A DNA stretch of 64,000 nucleotides from Jaltomata sinuosa (GCA_003996215.1 QJPP01004085.1:33607-97606); one strand, 5' to 3'; shown: positions 9,827-22,590, counted from the stretch's first letter. Numbers and translations are program-made. Notes: generated by a model from the sequence alone, not told the origin.

Positions 9827-10103
9827 TAATGTGAGGCTAAAAGTAGTGTTTTTATGTTATAGATTGCCTCATATTTTACTTGTTTTAAGACTCTTTTAAG
9901 CTTACTTTATATGAAATACGCTTATGTTGTTTGTCTTGACATGTAGGAACAAAAGTAAATAATTTTGCACAGATTTGAAGCAAAATAGAGCAATAATAGA
10001 TCTTTGAAGTCTAAGTAGAAGCTAAGGATTCGGAGCATGTCCATGGATAGTAGATCAAGACGGGAGCTTAACGGAGGAAAAATAATGAGAAAAGGTAAAA
10101 CAA

Positions 10104-10245
10104 TTGCACCACGGAAATGCCCTGGGTGCCGCCCTAGGCACCCTCATTGTGCAAAGAGCCAGAGGCAATGCCAAGGCTTCAAAAATACACTATGGACATG
10201 CCCTAGGCGCCACCCTAGGCCTCCCCGTAGTGCAAAATCGGGCAA
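10104..10245. promoter_or_regulatory. GC-rich repeat pair upstream of a TATA box in the old LTR
   Basis: Two diverged copies of a unit containing ATGCCCT(G/A)GG and CCCTAGGC followed by a 'GTGCAAA' end (about 10115-10160 and 10197-10240). The TATA box is about 70 bp downstream. Two open frames of 70-76 codons over this array are by-products of GC richness. Confidence 0.5.
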
Positions 10246-10311
10246 GTTTTGGCCAATTCATTTCTAAAAATGAAAGGCGATCCAGAACAAACCCAGAACC
10301 CCCCATAACCC

Positions 10312-10319
10312 TATAAATA
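10312..10319 (+). promoter_or_regulatory. TATA box of the old LTR
   Basis: TATAAATA in CCCTATAAATACT, the same context type as in RE1. Confidence 0.55.
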
Positions 10320-10570
10320 CTACTTTTCTTCAGAATATAAAGGATAATCACTTTAGAATATAGGGAGGATGAGTAGAAGGAGAGAGGAGGCACGAAATTT
10401 AAGAGAACTCTTGACCTACGGAGAGTTTGGAGCCGCCGTGGAGGCCAAAGAACATCAGTTTTATCCTTTCTTCTCCAGTATATGTATTTTTACTTTCTTG
10501 ATAAGATGATTTGTATTAATTCCTCCATGTCTATGTCGAGGTAGACTTCTCATCTAGGGTTATGTTACCT

Positions 10571-10599
10571 TTATTATTATTATTATTATTATTATTATT
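10571..10599. repeat. ATT/TTA microsatellite
   Basis: About ten uninterrupted copies of the trinucleotide inside the old LTR. Confidence 0.9.
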
Positions 10600-11295
10600 G
10601 TATGAACTTCATTCAATTTGTTAAGATATTTATCATCATGCTATGGATCGTTTGGTTGCTCAATTTCTCCTGCTCTTATTTATTTGTTTTCTTGATCAAA
10701 ATTCGAATACTATCTATGGTGCATGGATTTAACTAGGAATAGGGAATTTATGTATGTAATAAGAGAAAGTAGAGCTTGGTCCTAGATCCCTAAAAGAGAG
10801 AGAAATGATTCACTAATATTGATAGGAATATACGCATTAGCCTGCTTAGTTGATGTAAAAGATTAATCATATGCACTTCACTGTCTACCAATGACCATAA
10901 GAATATAGGCATCAAAAATAGTCAAGTAGGCATAGAGGTAGTTTTGAAAGATGCTCAATATCGCAAATATCAACCTACAACTAGTAACTTGATAGATAAT
11001 AAGAATCAGTTCAAGCGATTACTCAACATGATTGATAACAAATCCATAGCTCTAGATTGACTTTATATTATTGATTTTGTAAGAATCCTTTCTTCATTTG
11101 GTCACTGTTCATTAGTTAGCCTATATCTATCCTTAGTCCAGCTAATCTATCAATCTATCACTAGTTTTTATCCCTTGAATAGATAATTAACCTTAGCTTA
11201 ATTCAATAAATATTTAATCGACAAGTGTCTTTGGGCATAATATTTAGACTTACAATCTTATATTACTTGTACAATCGTGTACACTAGCATGTGCA

Positions 11296-13840
11296 TTGGA
11301 TGCAATAACTGGCTTAGCAAACTACCTAGAGAGTACTAACTAACACTAGTCTAGGAATATTTTGTTACATATGCTGACATTTTGAACAACACTAGGATGC
11401 GAGAGAGTTATCAAAGAATCAACTAGCACTTGAGAGTGTATGGGACTGAGAAACCTCAATCGATATCTCAACTAGAACAATTAACAAGTTCTATTTTGGT
11501 GAGGATTATCCACCCTAGCCTACCATTCCACAGTATAATCACAAGTTCACTTTTATGAAGTCTTAGTGTCCTAGGCTTGCATCCATCATGACTCAGAAAG
11601 AACCATAATGTTTGAAATACCCCAATGCCATAATATACAAAAGCTCACTTAGTCTTGAGGATAAGTTTTGTTGGGAAGTGTCCACATGAAACTCATGTTT
11701 ACGTTGGCCGATGACATATTTAATAATGGATAGAGCATTATTGGTTGATTCCATTATGTCAAAATTCCAAATTGACTTTGGGAGATTAATTATAGAGGAT
11801 ATGAGAGAATGTGCACTCTGTCTAAATACATCACTCCCTTTCAAATTCTTGATCACCAAATCATGACAAAAGGCAAATATAATCATATTAAGAGGTTTTG
11901 GCAAGATGATAAAAGCCTCTCTAGTCAATGACATCAAGAAGAGTAAAGATGCAACAAACTAGATGGCTAAAGGAAAGAATAATTCCTCTGCATCCGATGA
12001 TATATTTCTTGAGTTGTCACTAGATGACACAGGGTAGCAAGAGAAGACTTTTTTATAGGATACAATGTTGGTGTATCTTTGTAGGCGCCATCTATATATT
12101 TAGGTATTTCCACGACAATCCCTTCTACCATAACAGCTCATCCCACTCCCTCAGTCCATCCTCCCGCTCCTTCGACCATGCATCCTCTCACCAAAGAGAT
12201 TCTTAGGTCATTTGCATATAAGGCTGAAGGGGTAGTAAATTAGGTGAACATTCTAATGCAAGAGTTAAAATCATTCATGAAATGGTCTATTATTAATGCA
12301 CTAGCTCAGTGCACTCATTATTAGAATGTTTGCATGCCTAGATTGATGGTTTAGAGATACGCGTGAATGAAAGGGCAAGGACTAACCTGCCTTCAGATTG
12401 GTAGCACTTTGTTCTGAGATTCAAAAAACCAAGGCTAACATTCACAAATTGCAGCACCATCCAATTGCCATATTTAAGGATCCCATTGCGATCATAATAG
12501 AAGTTGCACCAAAAAAGCCACCTCTTTTAGGGATTTGTGATGACTCCTCTCCATGAAACATGGGGAAGCGGAAGATTGATGAAGAGGACCAAGAGTAGGA
12601 ACAAGTCAAGACAGAAAAAGAGAAAAGGAGTTAAGTTAAATTGGCATTGCGGTTGTCAAGGGAAGAAGCTCTGATATAGGAGGACTTAGGTTCTTTATCC
12701 AGCGGGGCTCTGGAGGATGAGCTACAGTCAGGAGACCATGACCCAGTAAGTGAGTCTCACACTTTGATTGATACCCCCACTATCACTACTATATATATCA
12801 TTGTTGCTTCAAATGTATTTCATACTCAGACACTGGACCCGAGTGTTTAGGGTGCCACAGGTAGTGCCCACCATACCTACTTAGTGAATTCGTATGCATT
12901 GGAGACAATGCATGTTTATTTTATTTAGGGTGGGGATGTTTGGATGTCTAAAAGCTGGTAGGATGATGTTTGATACCCTTTAAGTTTTTCCTAGCCATGA
13001 TTCTTTTGCCAAAGGAATTTTATTTTTGTTGAATCCGTATGTTTAGTGTAGGTTGAGTTGTAGTAGAATAATAACTTTTCCCAATGATAGATTGCTTAAG
13101 TGACATTCTTAAGGAAAATAGTTTGTTGTGTGTCATTCAAATAAAATAGAGTACTCTTATCTTATATGGTGACAATGGAATAGTGGAGAGCATGTATAAT
13201 GCATTTTGAAAAAATAGACCCCCTTGAAACATTAAATTGCATGAACTCTGGGTGATTATATTGACATGCTTTCTGTTTCTTGTACATTATAGTTGCCAAT
13301 GTACAGTACTTGTTTTGGGATTCAAATGATTATAATATGTGGTGAGTAATTAGTGTATGTTCATATGTTCTATTTGCAATTTAAAACTTTTCAGGTTAGA
13401 CATGTTATTTGTCTAGGGATGACTTGGTTGTAGAGATGAACTTAGATCGTCTTTGTGTAACAAAATCCATGTTTGCCTATATGGACCTTCCAAAAGAAAA
13501 TATTTTCCTAGTTTCCCACTTTGAGCTTTTAGACTTTTCTTGGATAGACATAATGAAACCCATACCCCTTGTTCAGAAACGGTCATTTTTTTCACCATCA
13601 CCTCCTTGACACCAATGACGAAAATAAGGCATAGAAAGAGCCTAAGTTGGGTGCATGTTGTGAACACACTAATAAGTGAGGCAAAAACCCTTGCTTAATA
13701 AGTTCACATAGAAATATGAAGGATTTACTTGGTAAATATAATAACCAATATTCATCACCTCAATACATTTTGAAAAATTATTGAAGAAATAATTGTTCAA
13801 TTATTAGAAAATACTAAGCAATAGGGTAGCGATCATTACA
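11296..13840 (+). pseudogene. Decayed retroelement interior with a plant-transposon-protein-like relic
   Basis: Plus-strand fragments at about 11720-12050 contain short peptides such as RECALCLNTSLPFKFLI and MAKGKNNSSASDDIFLE, and 12555-12680 encodes a basic, Glu/Lys-rich stretch. This layout resembles the 'putative plant transposon protein' often found in Solanaceae gypsy-derived repeats, but that is recognition by eye and weak. Multiple stops and shifts break it. At 12894 the dyad seen in RE1 recurs, and 13200-13260 matches RE1 near 4875, so the right part is the 3' interior of an Athila-like element. A 114-codon minus-strand frame (11593-11937) is judged a shadow. Confidence 0.4.
12894..12913. 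repeat. Dyad ATGCATTG-N4-CAATGCAT in the relic
   Basis: Same arms as at 4692-4711 but loop GAGA; followed by TTTAGGGTGGGGATG. Confidence 0.7.
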
Positions 13841-14145
13841 CACCAAAAATAACCTATTGAGGCATATATTGATACAACTATTTGATAGAAAAAAACCATC
13901 GGGAGGGGATCCTGGTCTTTACATCCATTGTTAAAAATCGTTAATCTTTACATTATAACTCTATTAAAAACAATATCTTGCAAATCTTTGAGGAATAGGA
14001 TTCGACTGAAAGTAGAGTAAATCATCAACCTTAAGTAAAGTTTTTTCTCTCCATATTCCCTGTGGAATTTGCTGCCAACCTATTGGGTTACTATATTTGA
14101 CCATGACCGCTTTGCACTAATTATTAGGGGTAATTAAAGCGAATC
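13841..14145 (+). repeat. Right end of a decayed Athila-like LTR
   Basis: 14052-14143 parallels the last 100 bp of RE1's LTR in order: CCATATTCCCTGTGG, CCAA-N4-TTGG (14075-14086), GGGTTACTATATTTGAC, then a short AT-rich end with GCGAATCA. No primer site follows. The left border is not visible. Confidence 0.4.
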
Positions 14146-14189
14146 AGGGTCCTGGCACTTGGACAATTTGTGAGATTTTTCAAGTCGAC

Positions 14190-14525
14190 ATATGAAGGCC
14201 ACAGATGGTCATACATTTGACATATGAGTGGTAAGATTCATAGGTGAAAGTCCTAACAAGTTTGAAACTAAGGGTCTTCAGTTGTTTATATACAGAGGCC
14301 ACATATGGTTGTACATCTGACATACATACAATATGTTAGGCCAGAAATGAACTACTGAAAGATAAATTTTTAGAACCTATAGACGGTTGACTTATGGACC
14401 AACACATGAAATGCATGTTGAATTGTACATGAGCTTTAATGATTTTCTGGACTTGATTGAGTTTTGGAGCCACATACAGTCGTATGTCACCACATATGGA
14501 CCAGATGTGGTGGCCATGTATGGGA
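14190..14525. repeat. Dispersed CACATATGG / CATACGAC short repeats
   Basis: At least six related words, for example GGCCACAGATGG (about 14198), GGCCACATATGG (about 14298) and CCACATATGGACC (about 14488), many palindromic around CATATG, with GTCGTATGTCA near 14476. Confidence 0.55.
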
Positions 14526-15274
14526 AATTGCAGAAAAGGCTACAATTATGTGTTTAGTTCTAATTTCATTCCACTTTGTTTTTAGAAGACTTTTGAGAGA
14601 GAAAATACCTTAGGGCTTCCTCTAATCATCTAAGGTTAGTTCCTACTCAATTCTCGTGATTATTATGTTGATTTAACAAATATTAATACATATCCTCATT
14701 CTAATTCATAGATTCATGAAACTCAATTAAAGATCGAGTGAAGAGAATTTTTAGGAAATCTTCATTAGGTAGGTCTCTTTCTTAAATACTGCTATTAGAG
14801 GTTAATTAGGATTTGTGCAGTCTACTAAAAGTTGTTATTAATAATGATTGATTCATGAACATAAATTTTTACCTAAAACCCTACTTTTTTGAAAAGGATG
14901 TGAATTCATGAAATTTGATCAAAGTTTTGAACTTTATCATTATAGAGTCATTATAAAACATTGTTGAGTATGTTTAGGGCATTTTTAGCAGAATTTGAGG
15001 TATGTCACTTTTTTAATATACTTTTGACTACAAAGAGGTTTTGAACAGGACTTTATGCGCATGGGAGATAATCTCATATTGAATCTTTATATTTTAATTC
15101 ATATTACGATAAATGTATGGATCATGTTTTGTACTATAATCGAAACTTGTTGAATTAAATTTAAAGTAATGACCTTTAACATGTTTTTTGTCTATATGAA
15201 TGAGTTACTAATTTGAAACATGATTTAATGACTTTAAACATGGTTTCTACATTCTATAATTAGTTGATGTACCC

Positions 15275-15279
15275 ATATT
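15275..15279. repeat. RE2 target-site duplication, left copy
   Basis: ATATT, matching 25605-25609 immediately outside the other LTR. Confidence 0.8.
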
Positions 15280-16815
15280 TGTCACGACCAGATTTCTCAA
15301 GTCATGATGGCACCTACAATCCCCAGTAGGCGAACCAATTCCCGTAGCCCAGAACGGTTAGTAATGGGCTACTACCTAACCAAAACGCACCAGCAAGCAG
15401 AAATAAGCGAAAGCAAAACCCGAATATAAATACATAAAGGAAACTACACCAACCCCAAGACTTGGTATCAATAGTACAGAAGCTTCTAATAGGATACAAG
15501 TGCTAGTAGTAACAAAATACAACATAAATTGCCTCCGAAAGTACAAGGAGCAACAGTACAACAGATGAGATGTAGACAAGCCCCGACCGTCAGGCGCTCA
15601 CCCTAGTCTCAAAGATCAAAAAGCTGCACGAGTCTCCAACGTGATCAATGGCGAAAGCTCAGCTAATATCTGCACAAAAAAGTGCAGAAAGATAGTATGA
15701 GCACCAAAACCACGGGTACTCAGTAGGTATCATAGGCTGACTGAGCGCATATAAGATATAAAAGCAGTAAGTAACAGATAGCAAGAAAGCAGTCACTGAG
15801 GCAATAAGCAAGGCACAAGAATCTAGCACAGATCATCCATAACCAAGAGCTTCAAGTAACACATGCTAGCACAGAGATACAATTATACAGAATCACAGGT
15901 GAAGGAAAGGAGAACACACCTGGACTCCTTGCACAACAATATAAGTAAGTAGAGAGAGAGTTGAGAAAATAGCGGTATACCGGTAACCTCAAGTGGAAGG
16001 AAAAGACGGAGAGCAGTCTAACATACTCAAAATAGAATCAACCAGTATAAGGAAGTCATAACACCAATCCAATCACATGATAGCATAACCAGGGAATCAC
16101 CTCACAAGTACAACCCTAGGATGAAATAAGTAGGCCACAATAACCGAGAGATACCACTCAGCTTCCCACAAGAATAGAACCAGAGTCTCACACTCTGCTC
16201 AGAAGGCCACACAAAAGTGCCTCAATAAGATAGGACTCTAAAGCCCTCTCAATAATTAAAAATCCCACAACCAAAGCCTCAACAGGCTAGCCATAACTAA
16301 TCTTTCAAGAACCGGGTGCCAAGACAAGCTCTAAGTAAAAACATGAGTAAATATAGTCTACCTACAGTCCCAACGGCCGCCCATACAACCGAGGAACACA
16401 ATCAAGGGAAAACAATCCCTCCGGCATGTCATACTACCAGAGCGTACACTGAACACACAAAAAACAAGGGTGGAATCAAATGCATGATATGATATGATAT
16501 GATGTGAAATAGAACCTCTGTATGTACCTCCTCCGATGCCAATCAGGCCCAGCAGGCAGGTTCCATGGAAGGACTCAGCCTGTATACCTCTACTCCACCG
16601 TATACCCTTCCCTCCGGCGCACGCAGCCCGAAGCCCCAGGCCCAGAGCGGCAAGGTCCATGGAGGTCCCCGACCCCATACTAAAACTCAGTATCAAGACA
16701 TGTCATCCGGAAGCAAGTCCGGGATCAAGATAGAGACCCAGTCTCAAGTATGCATGCCCAGACCCCGTCCAGGACTAAAGTAGTAGAAAATTCCTCAAAA
16801 ACCCATTCAAGGGTG

Positions 16816-16831
16816 CCCGGGCGTAACCGGG
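16816..16831 (-). repeat. Hairpin II, CCCGG-N6-CCGGG
   Basis: Short inverted repeat also at 24092-24107 and 50279-50294; changed but still pairing at 62484-62500 (CCCGA/TCGGG) and 37771-37787 (CCTGG/TCAGG). Confidence 0.6.
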
Positions 16832-16845
16832 TCTAAAACTGTAGT

Positions 16846-16985
16846 AAATCAAGTCTAGTGCTCCGCCCCGCGGAGACTAGTATTAGTAATAAAATCAAGT
16901 CTGGTGCTCTGCCCTGCAGAGACTAGTATCAGTAATAAAATCAAGTTAGGTGCTCTGCCCCACAGAGACTAGTACCATTAATAAA
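16846..16985 (-). repeat. Three 46-bp tandem units, each with a hairpin
   Basis: Unit 1 stem: CTAGT, bulged G, CTCCGC, loop CCC, GCGGAG, ACTAG (16855-16880). Unit 2: CTCTGC, loop CCT, GCAGAG (16907-16921). Unit 3: CTCTG, 5-nt loop, CAGAG (16953-16967). The C:G pair of unit 1 becomes T:A in unit 2 so that pairing is kept. Lies about 1.5 kb downstream of the TATA box on the sense strand, so it would be in the RNA leader. Confidence 0.7.
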
Positions 16986-18462
16986 ATCAGTGCAAAAATA
17001 TCCAAAAATCCCTTTTTTTATCAACAACAACACAAAAAATGGGCCACAGGGCCATTCAAATTTAGGAAAACTGTCGGTAGTGGCTCACAGACAAAACTGT
17101 AGTAAAACATGCAGGGGAAAACCTTTTTCATTGATGATACGCTCGCACACAAATATAAAAGTAGCCCAATGGCTCACAAAAATTCCTATCAGCCCTACAC
17201 AGGCCCAATAGCTACTCAGCAGACATAACCAGCCTAAAAGGATAATCTCTATATCCGAGACTCACGGACATTCCCAGAGTCAATACACGGCCACACAGGA
17301 CCACAAAGGTAATATACATTACCACGTGAATACTAAAAACAACGTATGGAATAGACGGATGAAAGGCGGACAAGGTATGGGGCACCAACCTATAACAACC
17401 CATCCAAGGATGCTAATAATGCAGCTATAGCCTATATACGCAGAGTCTAGATAGGGAAAAACCATAACCTACCTGTCATCCGATGACTAGCTGCGGGAAC
17501 GGCGTTGTCCAGGCTCAAAATACTCCGGGAAGCTCAAAATTTCAAAAACACTTTCAACTGAAGTCCGAAAGGCGTCTCTATGAAGCCTGACCAACCAAGG
17601 TAATGGAATAATTGCTAGAATCGATGAGGCTGCAAGAACGAGTCATAGCCATTTGATAAGGTGTTAATGTCACACTCGCGACCAGACAACTCCAAAGCAT
17701 AAAATGAGGCCAATAATAATAAGAAATGGCAGCTAAATCCAACAATAATATGTTAACCACATCTCAAAGGAGCGACGAGCTCCCGAGGCACTATTTCAAG
17801 GCGTACTTCACGTTGTCCAATCCAATCACTATCGTATGCGATCCCAAAAAGAATGGCACAATTTCCCAATCCCTCCAGCACCTTACCACAACCAGAACAC
17901 CACAACAATAACCAAACATAACAAGATAAAGGGGCTGTCCAAAGCCACAAATCCAAAATACCACTTCGTGGCTCAGAAATCCATAAAATAATACTAGAAC
18001 ATATAATAACAAAGGAGGGTCGTAGGGGAGAGATTTCCTTGACAAAAATATTCAATATCCCAAGATTAACAACCTGCCTCCTTGCAGGAACAACAAACAG
18101 AGCCAAAATCAACAAGAAACTACTACAAGATATCGGCAACAACAACTTTTCATAACTAGAAGCTTAAAATCTTGATCCAACAAATAGATAAGTATACGGG
18201 ATCCATACCTCACCAAAATAACTCCATATCTACTGCCAAATACTCAGAAAACACCTTCTGGCTTGCTGCATCAACACCCACGAAGAGACGCCATGAAATC
18301 GACGGGGAAAACTATACCAAAATGACGAGCTCGCGACGTAGAGCAACTTCCGTTAAACTTCCGAATTGAAAGGATCAAAGTCCATGGATTATTTATGGAC
18401 TCTCCCTCTAATTTTCTGAAGCTTTTGGGTGATTTTTATGAATTAAAACGAAGCTGGAACAC

Positions 18463-18470
18463 CTTTTATA
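18463..18470 (-). promoter_or_regulatory. TATA-like box in RE2 LTR
   Basis: Minus-strand TTTATAAAAGG in the U3 part; a copy sits in the 5' LTR near 24910-24920. Unlike the other LTRs, no clear short-repeat array lies upstream. Confidence 0.45.
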
Positions 18471-19151
18471 AAGCAAAACCGACTTAGGATGCGGGCCCCA
18501 CCTTGACGTGTCTTTTTGCGCGGTCTTACAAAAACGTTAATATCTCTCTATTCTGAAGTTGTATGGACAAACGGTTTAGTGCGTTGGAAACAAGACTCGT
18601 AGACCTTCGATTTGGTATATTGTGGGACCACTAACTCTTTATAGATAGGGATAAACACCCCAAGATATTTAACCCAAATTTGAAGAGAATTCTTTAAAGG
18701 AATTTACAATAACTTTTTCCGACTTTTGTTTCGCAACTTGCTTGACTTCAAAACTTATCATACGACCATTTTGCGATTATAATACCTCATAACACATCCT
18801 TCTTAGTATATTAGACACTATTAGTCTTACCCCAAAGTCACGGGTTACTTTAAACCTTCCAAACGGGCGAGGTGTTACACGAGGCATTTCTTTAACTCAA
18901 ACTTTCGAGTAAGGAATTCCTTTGACCTAGAACCTTGGTTTAATTCTTTGATATTACCAAGAATGTTGTCGGAAGTCAACGATTTCCAAAGTTGAAGCTC
19001 TAAAATGAGGAACGGCCATAAAGACCAAACAAATGGCTCGGGCACCGAACTACCGGTCCCGACAAGCCATACATGACTTGGGCCGCTACAAGTAAGCTCT
19101 AATGGTACAAGAAAGGCAAAAACGTGTAAATGACCGAAAACGGTCATGACA

Positions 19152-19190
19152 TTATCCACTACTAAAAAGACTTTCGTCCCCGAAAGTCAG
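19152..19190 (-). other. RE2 polypurine region with GACTTTCG/CGAAAGTC hairpin
   Basis: Minus strand reads GACTTTCGGGGACGAAAGTC (19169-19188), an 8-bp inverted repeat with 4-nt loop, then TTTTTAGTAGTGGATAA directly before the LTR. The same arrangement precedes the 3' LTRs of RE4 and RE5. Confidence 0.65.
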
Positions 19191-20650
19191 GAAGGAAGAA
19201 AATACCAGAGATTTAAGAATAGCGGATACAACGCCCCACTACTCTCTCAGACAACCCGGGTAGCCTCTACGACCGGACGGCACCCAATAGAACTGAACCA
19301 AAGAAAGCAACCAAGTGTTAATTTCTTACTAGCAAAGTTAGATTTCAACCTCCAAAGATCTGCCAACCCAAACTTAACATCGAGAATCTTAACCAAAAAG
19401 CACCTACACAACACCAAAACCAGAGCACCAAGGTTATCAACACACAAAACTCGAATCCTAAAACCATACCAAGTTCACCAGAAAATCCATCAACCCAAAA
19501 CTCTAACTCATGAACCCGCTATTCCGCAAAAGCCCTTTTTTTTATTCTGAACTGAATCCTTTAGCACCACAAAAAGGAATCTGCATACAAGATGAACACT
19601 CAAACCACCTTCGAAGCATCAACTGACACAACAGAGATCCATAGTTCGTGCTTATACTTTACCACGAACGAACTCACCCATTGTACAAATGCGTTTTAAG
19701 CCAAGATATAGTCTACTAGCCTTTGCCATCCAAGATAACAACCCGTAGCATATCATTGAAAACAAAACTTACATTCCCTGACTGACCATCAACCAACGAA
19801 CGAACACTTTTGCTAACATCGAACTTGCTAACTGAACCGTGCCAGGTCTGAATCAATTGAAAGTAAATGAACTAGGGAAACTTTCCCAAAAGACCCAAAC
19901 CAAAACCACAATCCTGCAGGAAGTGTGGTAAGCCTACCACGAAGTCTGTAACCATGAGCCAAGCTCCCAACTCTAGAAAACACTGCTGCTACTCCGAACA
20001 CTTGAACCCCATTTGAATGTGAAATTGCCTTATGAATCTCACCTCAGGAAGAAGTCCACCATGCCACAAATATCCAGTCCAAACAACCCGAAGGCAAAGG
20101 AAAAGGTGCTTGGGGTTCAAAGTTACCATCTAGCCATAGAAATTTTTGCATATACTTTCAACTCATTCCTTTGGCTCGAATCAACCGCTCTACTGGTTCT
20201 GCAAACACCAACTACTTCGAAGCATATATCATAACAAACTTCTAGTCCATACTGGCCGAGTCTAACCAACAGTGGAACCCCACATAAACAGCAACTCTGG
20301 AGGAATCAATTAAATAAGCTTTCAAATCCTTTGCAAATGAATGGCGATTACTAGTCTCTATATATCATCAGAGCTCCAAAATAGCCTCGCTAGTCTCAAC
20401 CCGCACAAGCTGACCAGATAAAGCATACACCATGGCTGAAGCTCAAACTTACGCCGCTGAGTCTGTCCAATCATGGTAGAAGAACCTCGTACTAACTAGA
20501 ACACTGCTGAAATCTAGAATATCTCACCTCTTGCAGAGGTTAGCCAAGGACTAGGTGTCCAAGGCCAATAGCCGCATCCACAACTGAAGTAAAGAAGCTA
20601 AGTTGCCTGCACCCACTGCCTCCCGGCACTAGGATGCTGCAACCAAATAG
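19191..20650 (-). pseudogene. RE2 pol remains: integrase/chromodomain end and RNase H-integrase linker
   Basis: At DNA level 19191-19330 aligns by eye with 52015-52110, the chromodomain end of RE6 pol, and 20540-20640 aligns with 53500-53600, the stretch after RNase H (shared words GGTTAGCCAAGGACT and TGTCCAAGGCCAA). Every reading frame is broken by stops and indels; no catalytic motif survives. In life this would have encoded integrase and the histone-reading chromodomain. Confidence 0.55.
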
Positions 20651-21820
20651 AAACTACCACGAACCATTCGATGTAACCTGCTATGCCATGATTCTGAACC
20701 CCAACTTTCAAAACTGCCAACTAAAGCTTTGGTCGAACCAGGATGCTTCCAATGAACCCTTAGGAACCCAAGCTAACTAGGCCTGAATATGCAAATTGCC
20801 AACACCGCAGTTGCTACTGAAACAAAACCAATCGATGGAAAACCCACATCAATATGTAGATGGCTGAATCGAATCACCGACACACAATCCCAAAGCAAAC
20901 CTTCATCGCCACCTCAGGCAACTACAAGGACACTTAAACACAAACAAAGAGTCATGTCCCTTCTTTTTCAACTAAACAAAAATGCTTCCTTATCACATAC
21001 TAAACCTTACAAATCCTTTCTCGAATAAGAACCTGAAGCCATTACCTTACTACTCATAGCTACACGTCAAATTCAATAAGGCAGGAGAAGAATGGGCCAG
21101 ATGCCTAACTCAGCAGAAATACTTACAAATAAAACCTAACCACGAGGTTACGATCAACACTTAGTCGGAAGTTCTTAAAGTCAAGACCCAATCACAATGC
21201 CAACAGCCAGAGCTCATCGAAAGAACTAAGATCAAGATTCATTCCAACTGGAGCTAAGGATACAACAAAACACCCAATGGACCAGGAAGTGGAGGAGACT
21301 ATGGGAACAAGCCACATACCTGCCAACCTCCTAAACTAATCAACAAAGAGGGTCGACTCTAGACACTCGGGAGACCAAACCAATCTAAGCATACTAGCAT
21401 AACCAATATCTCCCAACTGAGGCAAAATCTCAACTCCGGCCAACTACCGGTAATACACCAAACCATCACACGGATCTCTAGCCATGCTAGATAACGGCCT
21501 AGGCAACAACCATCTAGGACCATTCAACAAGTGCAACTCAACCACAAGTCCAAAATCACAATGAAACAGGGATAACCCAACTAGAAACAGACTAACAAGA
21601 ACTACCCACGAGCTACAACTCAGGGAAAACACCTCTCAAGGCTAACTTACCCCCATCCACTACTAAAGAATAAACTACCAATAAAATAACATATCGGTAC
21701 TACAATTCGGGTAGCCAAACAACTTAAACAAGTAGCAGGTAGACATATAAGTAATTACACGACAGAAGGGATAGAGTCGCAACACGAGCGGGACTAACAT
21801 AAGTCGAAGGTAGCAAAAGC
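20651..21820 (-). other. RE2 interior without readable coding sequence
   Basis: Between the pol linker remains and the gag zinc knuckles, where protease and RT should be. I see only weakly related fragments and short chance frames. The span is about 0.9 kb shorter than the equivalent in RE6, suggesting a deletion as well as decay. Confidence 0.45.
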
Positions 21821-22213
21821 CTATCCTGGAGCAATAATATCAGGAACCTCTACCTCTGTCCCACCAAGAGAAGTATCAAGATGATGGGATATAACTCTAG
21901 ACTGAGTAGTCGAAACTAAAGGCCCAACCAGCCCTCGCCAGGGACAATATCTATAAAGGTAACCAATCTCTCCACACTGATAATAACCAGGTTGTCTGGG
22001 ATACATAATCCTGGGGAAATTCCTAGCAAAGTGCCCATGCTCACCACATCGAAAACATCCTATACCATATGAAGTCCGATGGGAAAATCTCACCTCGTAC
22101 TCCAATACCGACAGAAAACCCTGCTGAACAACAAGAAGCTCAACCCTAACTGAAACACCACTCACAGCACCAAGTACTGAAACACTCACCGTAGGACTCA
22201 GAGTCCTAGACAC
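21821..22213 (-). pseudogene. gag: RE2 gag C-terminal remnant with two degenerate zinc knuckles
   Basis: A 130-codon open stretch that opens with GTG, so it is an internal piece and not a whole gene. Knuckle 1 reads CFRCGEHGHFARNFP: the first Cys pair and His are kept but the last Cys is Asn. Knuckle 2, YQCGEIGYLYRYC, has lost the first Cys and the His. Nucleocapsid knuckles bind genomic RNA, so this copy would be impaired. Upstream (22214-22575) is the decayed gag start region; no clean ATG frame was found. Confidence 0.65.
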
Positions 22214-22575
22214 GATGTCCTGAAGCGCTGAGATTGCTATGAATCCAGTCGGAGGTTGGGCTGACCCAACACCCCCTATTTATTGCAGTAAACCCTCACT
22301 CTGGAGTCCTGGCGCTATTGTAAGCACTGAAGCAACAGGAACAGAAGCATCAGCACCAACCATTATCGCATTCGTCTGAGGAATTCGAGAATGAATGAAC
22401 AACCGAAGTTTAAAAGTCAATAGAGCCAGGAACGCATGATGATGAGCCAAAAAGATGAAACTTTTCCTAACAATGCCCTGTAGCCTCCCGTAGATAGGAT
22501 ACGGACGTCATCGTACCAATCCACGAGACTCTACTTAGACACTTGCTTCTGTACCATGACACTGGTGAACCTAGA

Positions 22576-22587
22576 GCTCTGATACCA
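22576..22587 (-). other. RE2 primer-binding site (tRNA-iMet)
   Basis: Minus strand TGGTATCAGAGC, three bases from the 5' LTR end; complementary to the 3' end of initiator tRNA-Met, the usual primer of chromoviruses. Confidence 0.88.
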
Positions 22588-22590
22588 AGC

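Larger units (their letters stand above)
9827..11295 (+). repeat. 3' LTR of the older Athila-like element
   Basis: Begins TAATGTGAGGCT, matching RE1's TGATGTGACGCT start with a G-to-A change, directly after a decayed tract like the one before RE1's 3' LTR. It has a repeat array (10104-10245), TATAAATA at 10312-10319, an ATT microsatellite and an end near GTGTACACTAGCATGTGCA. The exact right border is approximate because no target duplication could be read. Confidence 0.55.
14146..15279 (+). repeat. Old LTR, left part, split by RE2
   Basis: Non-coding. Holds several CACATATGG / CGTATGTC-like repeats (14190-14525), the kind of array seen upstream of LTR TATA boxes elsewhere in the window. It continues at 25605 after RE2; the two sides share the ATATT duplication. 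The left border is a guess. Confidence 0.4.
15280..19151 (-). repeat. RE2 3' LTR (long form)
   Basis: 3872 bp; on the minus strand it begins TGTCATGACCG and ends GGTCGTGACA. Contains a TATA-like TTTATAAA near 18463-18470, three 46-bp hairpin repeats (16846-16985) and a CCCGG/CCGGG hairpin (16816-16831). The many open frames of 60-130 codons inside it (for example 17753-18145) have no recognisable motif and are not conserved as reading frames in the other copy. Confidence 0.85.

Noticed and set aside
11593..11937. 114-codon minus-strand frame
   Set aside because: The plus strand here reads as broken pieces of a transposon-type protein; the minus frame shows no motif.
17753..18145. 130-codon minus-strand frame in RE2 LTR
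   Set aside because: Hydrophobic chance frame; not kept in the matching part of the 5' LTR (24300-24600), where stops and indels differ.
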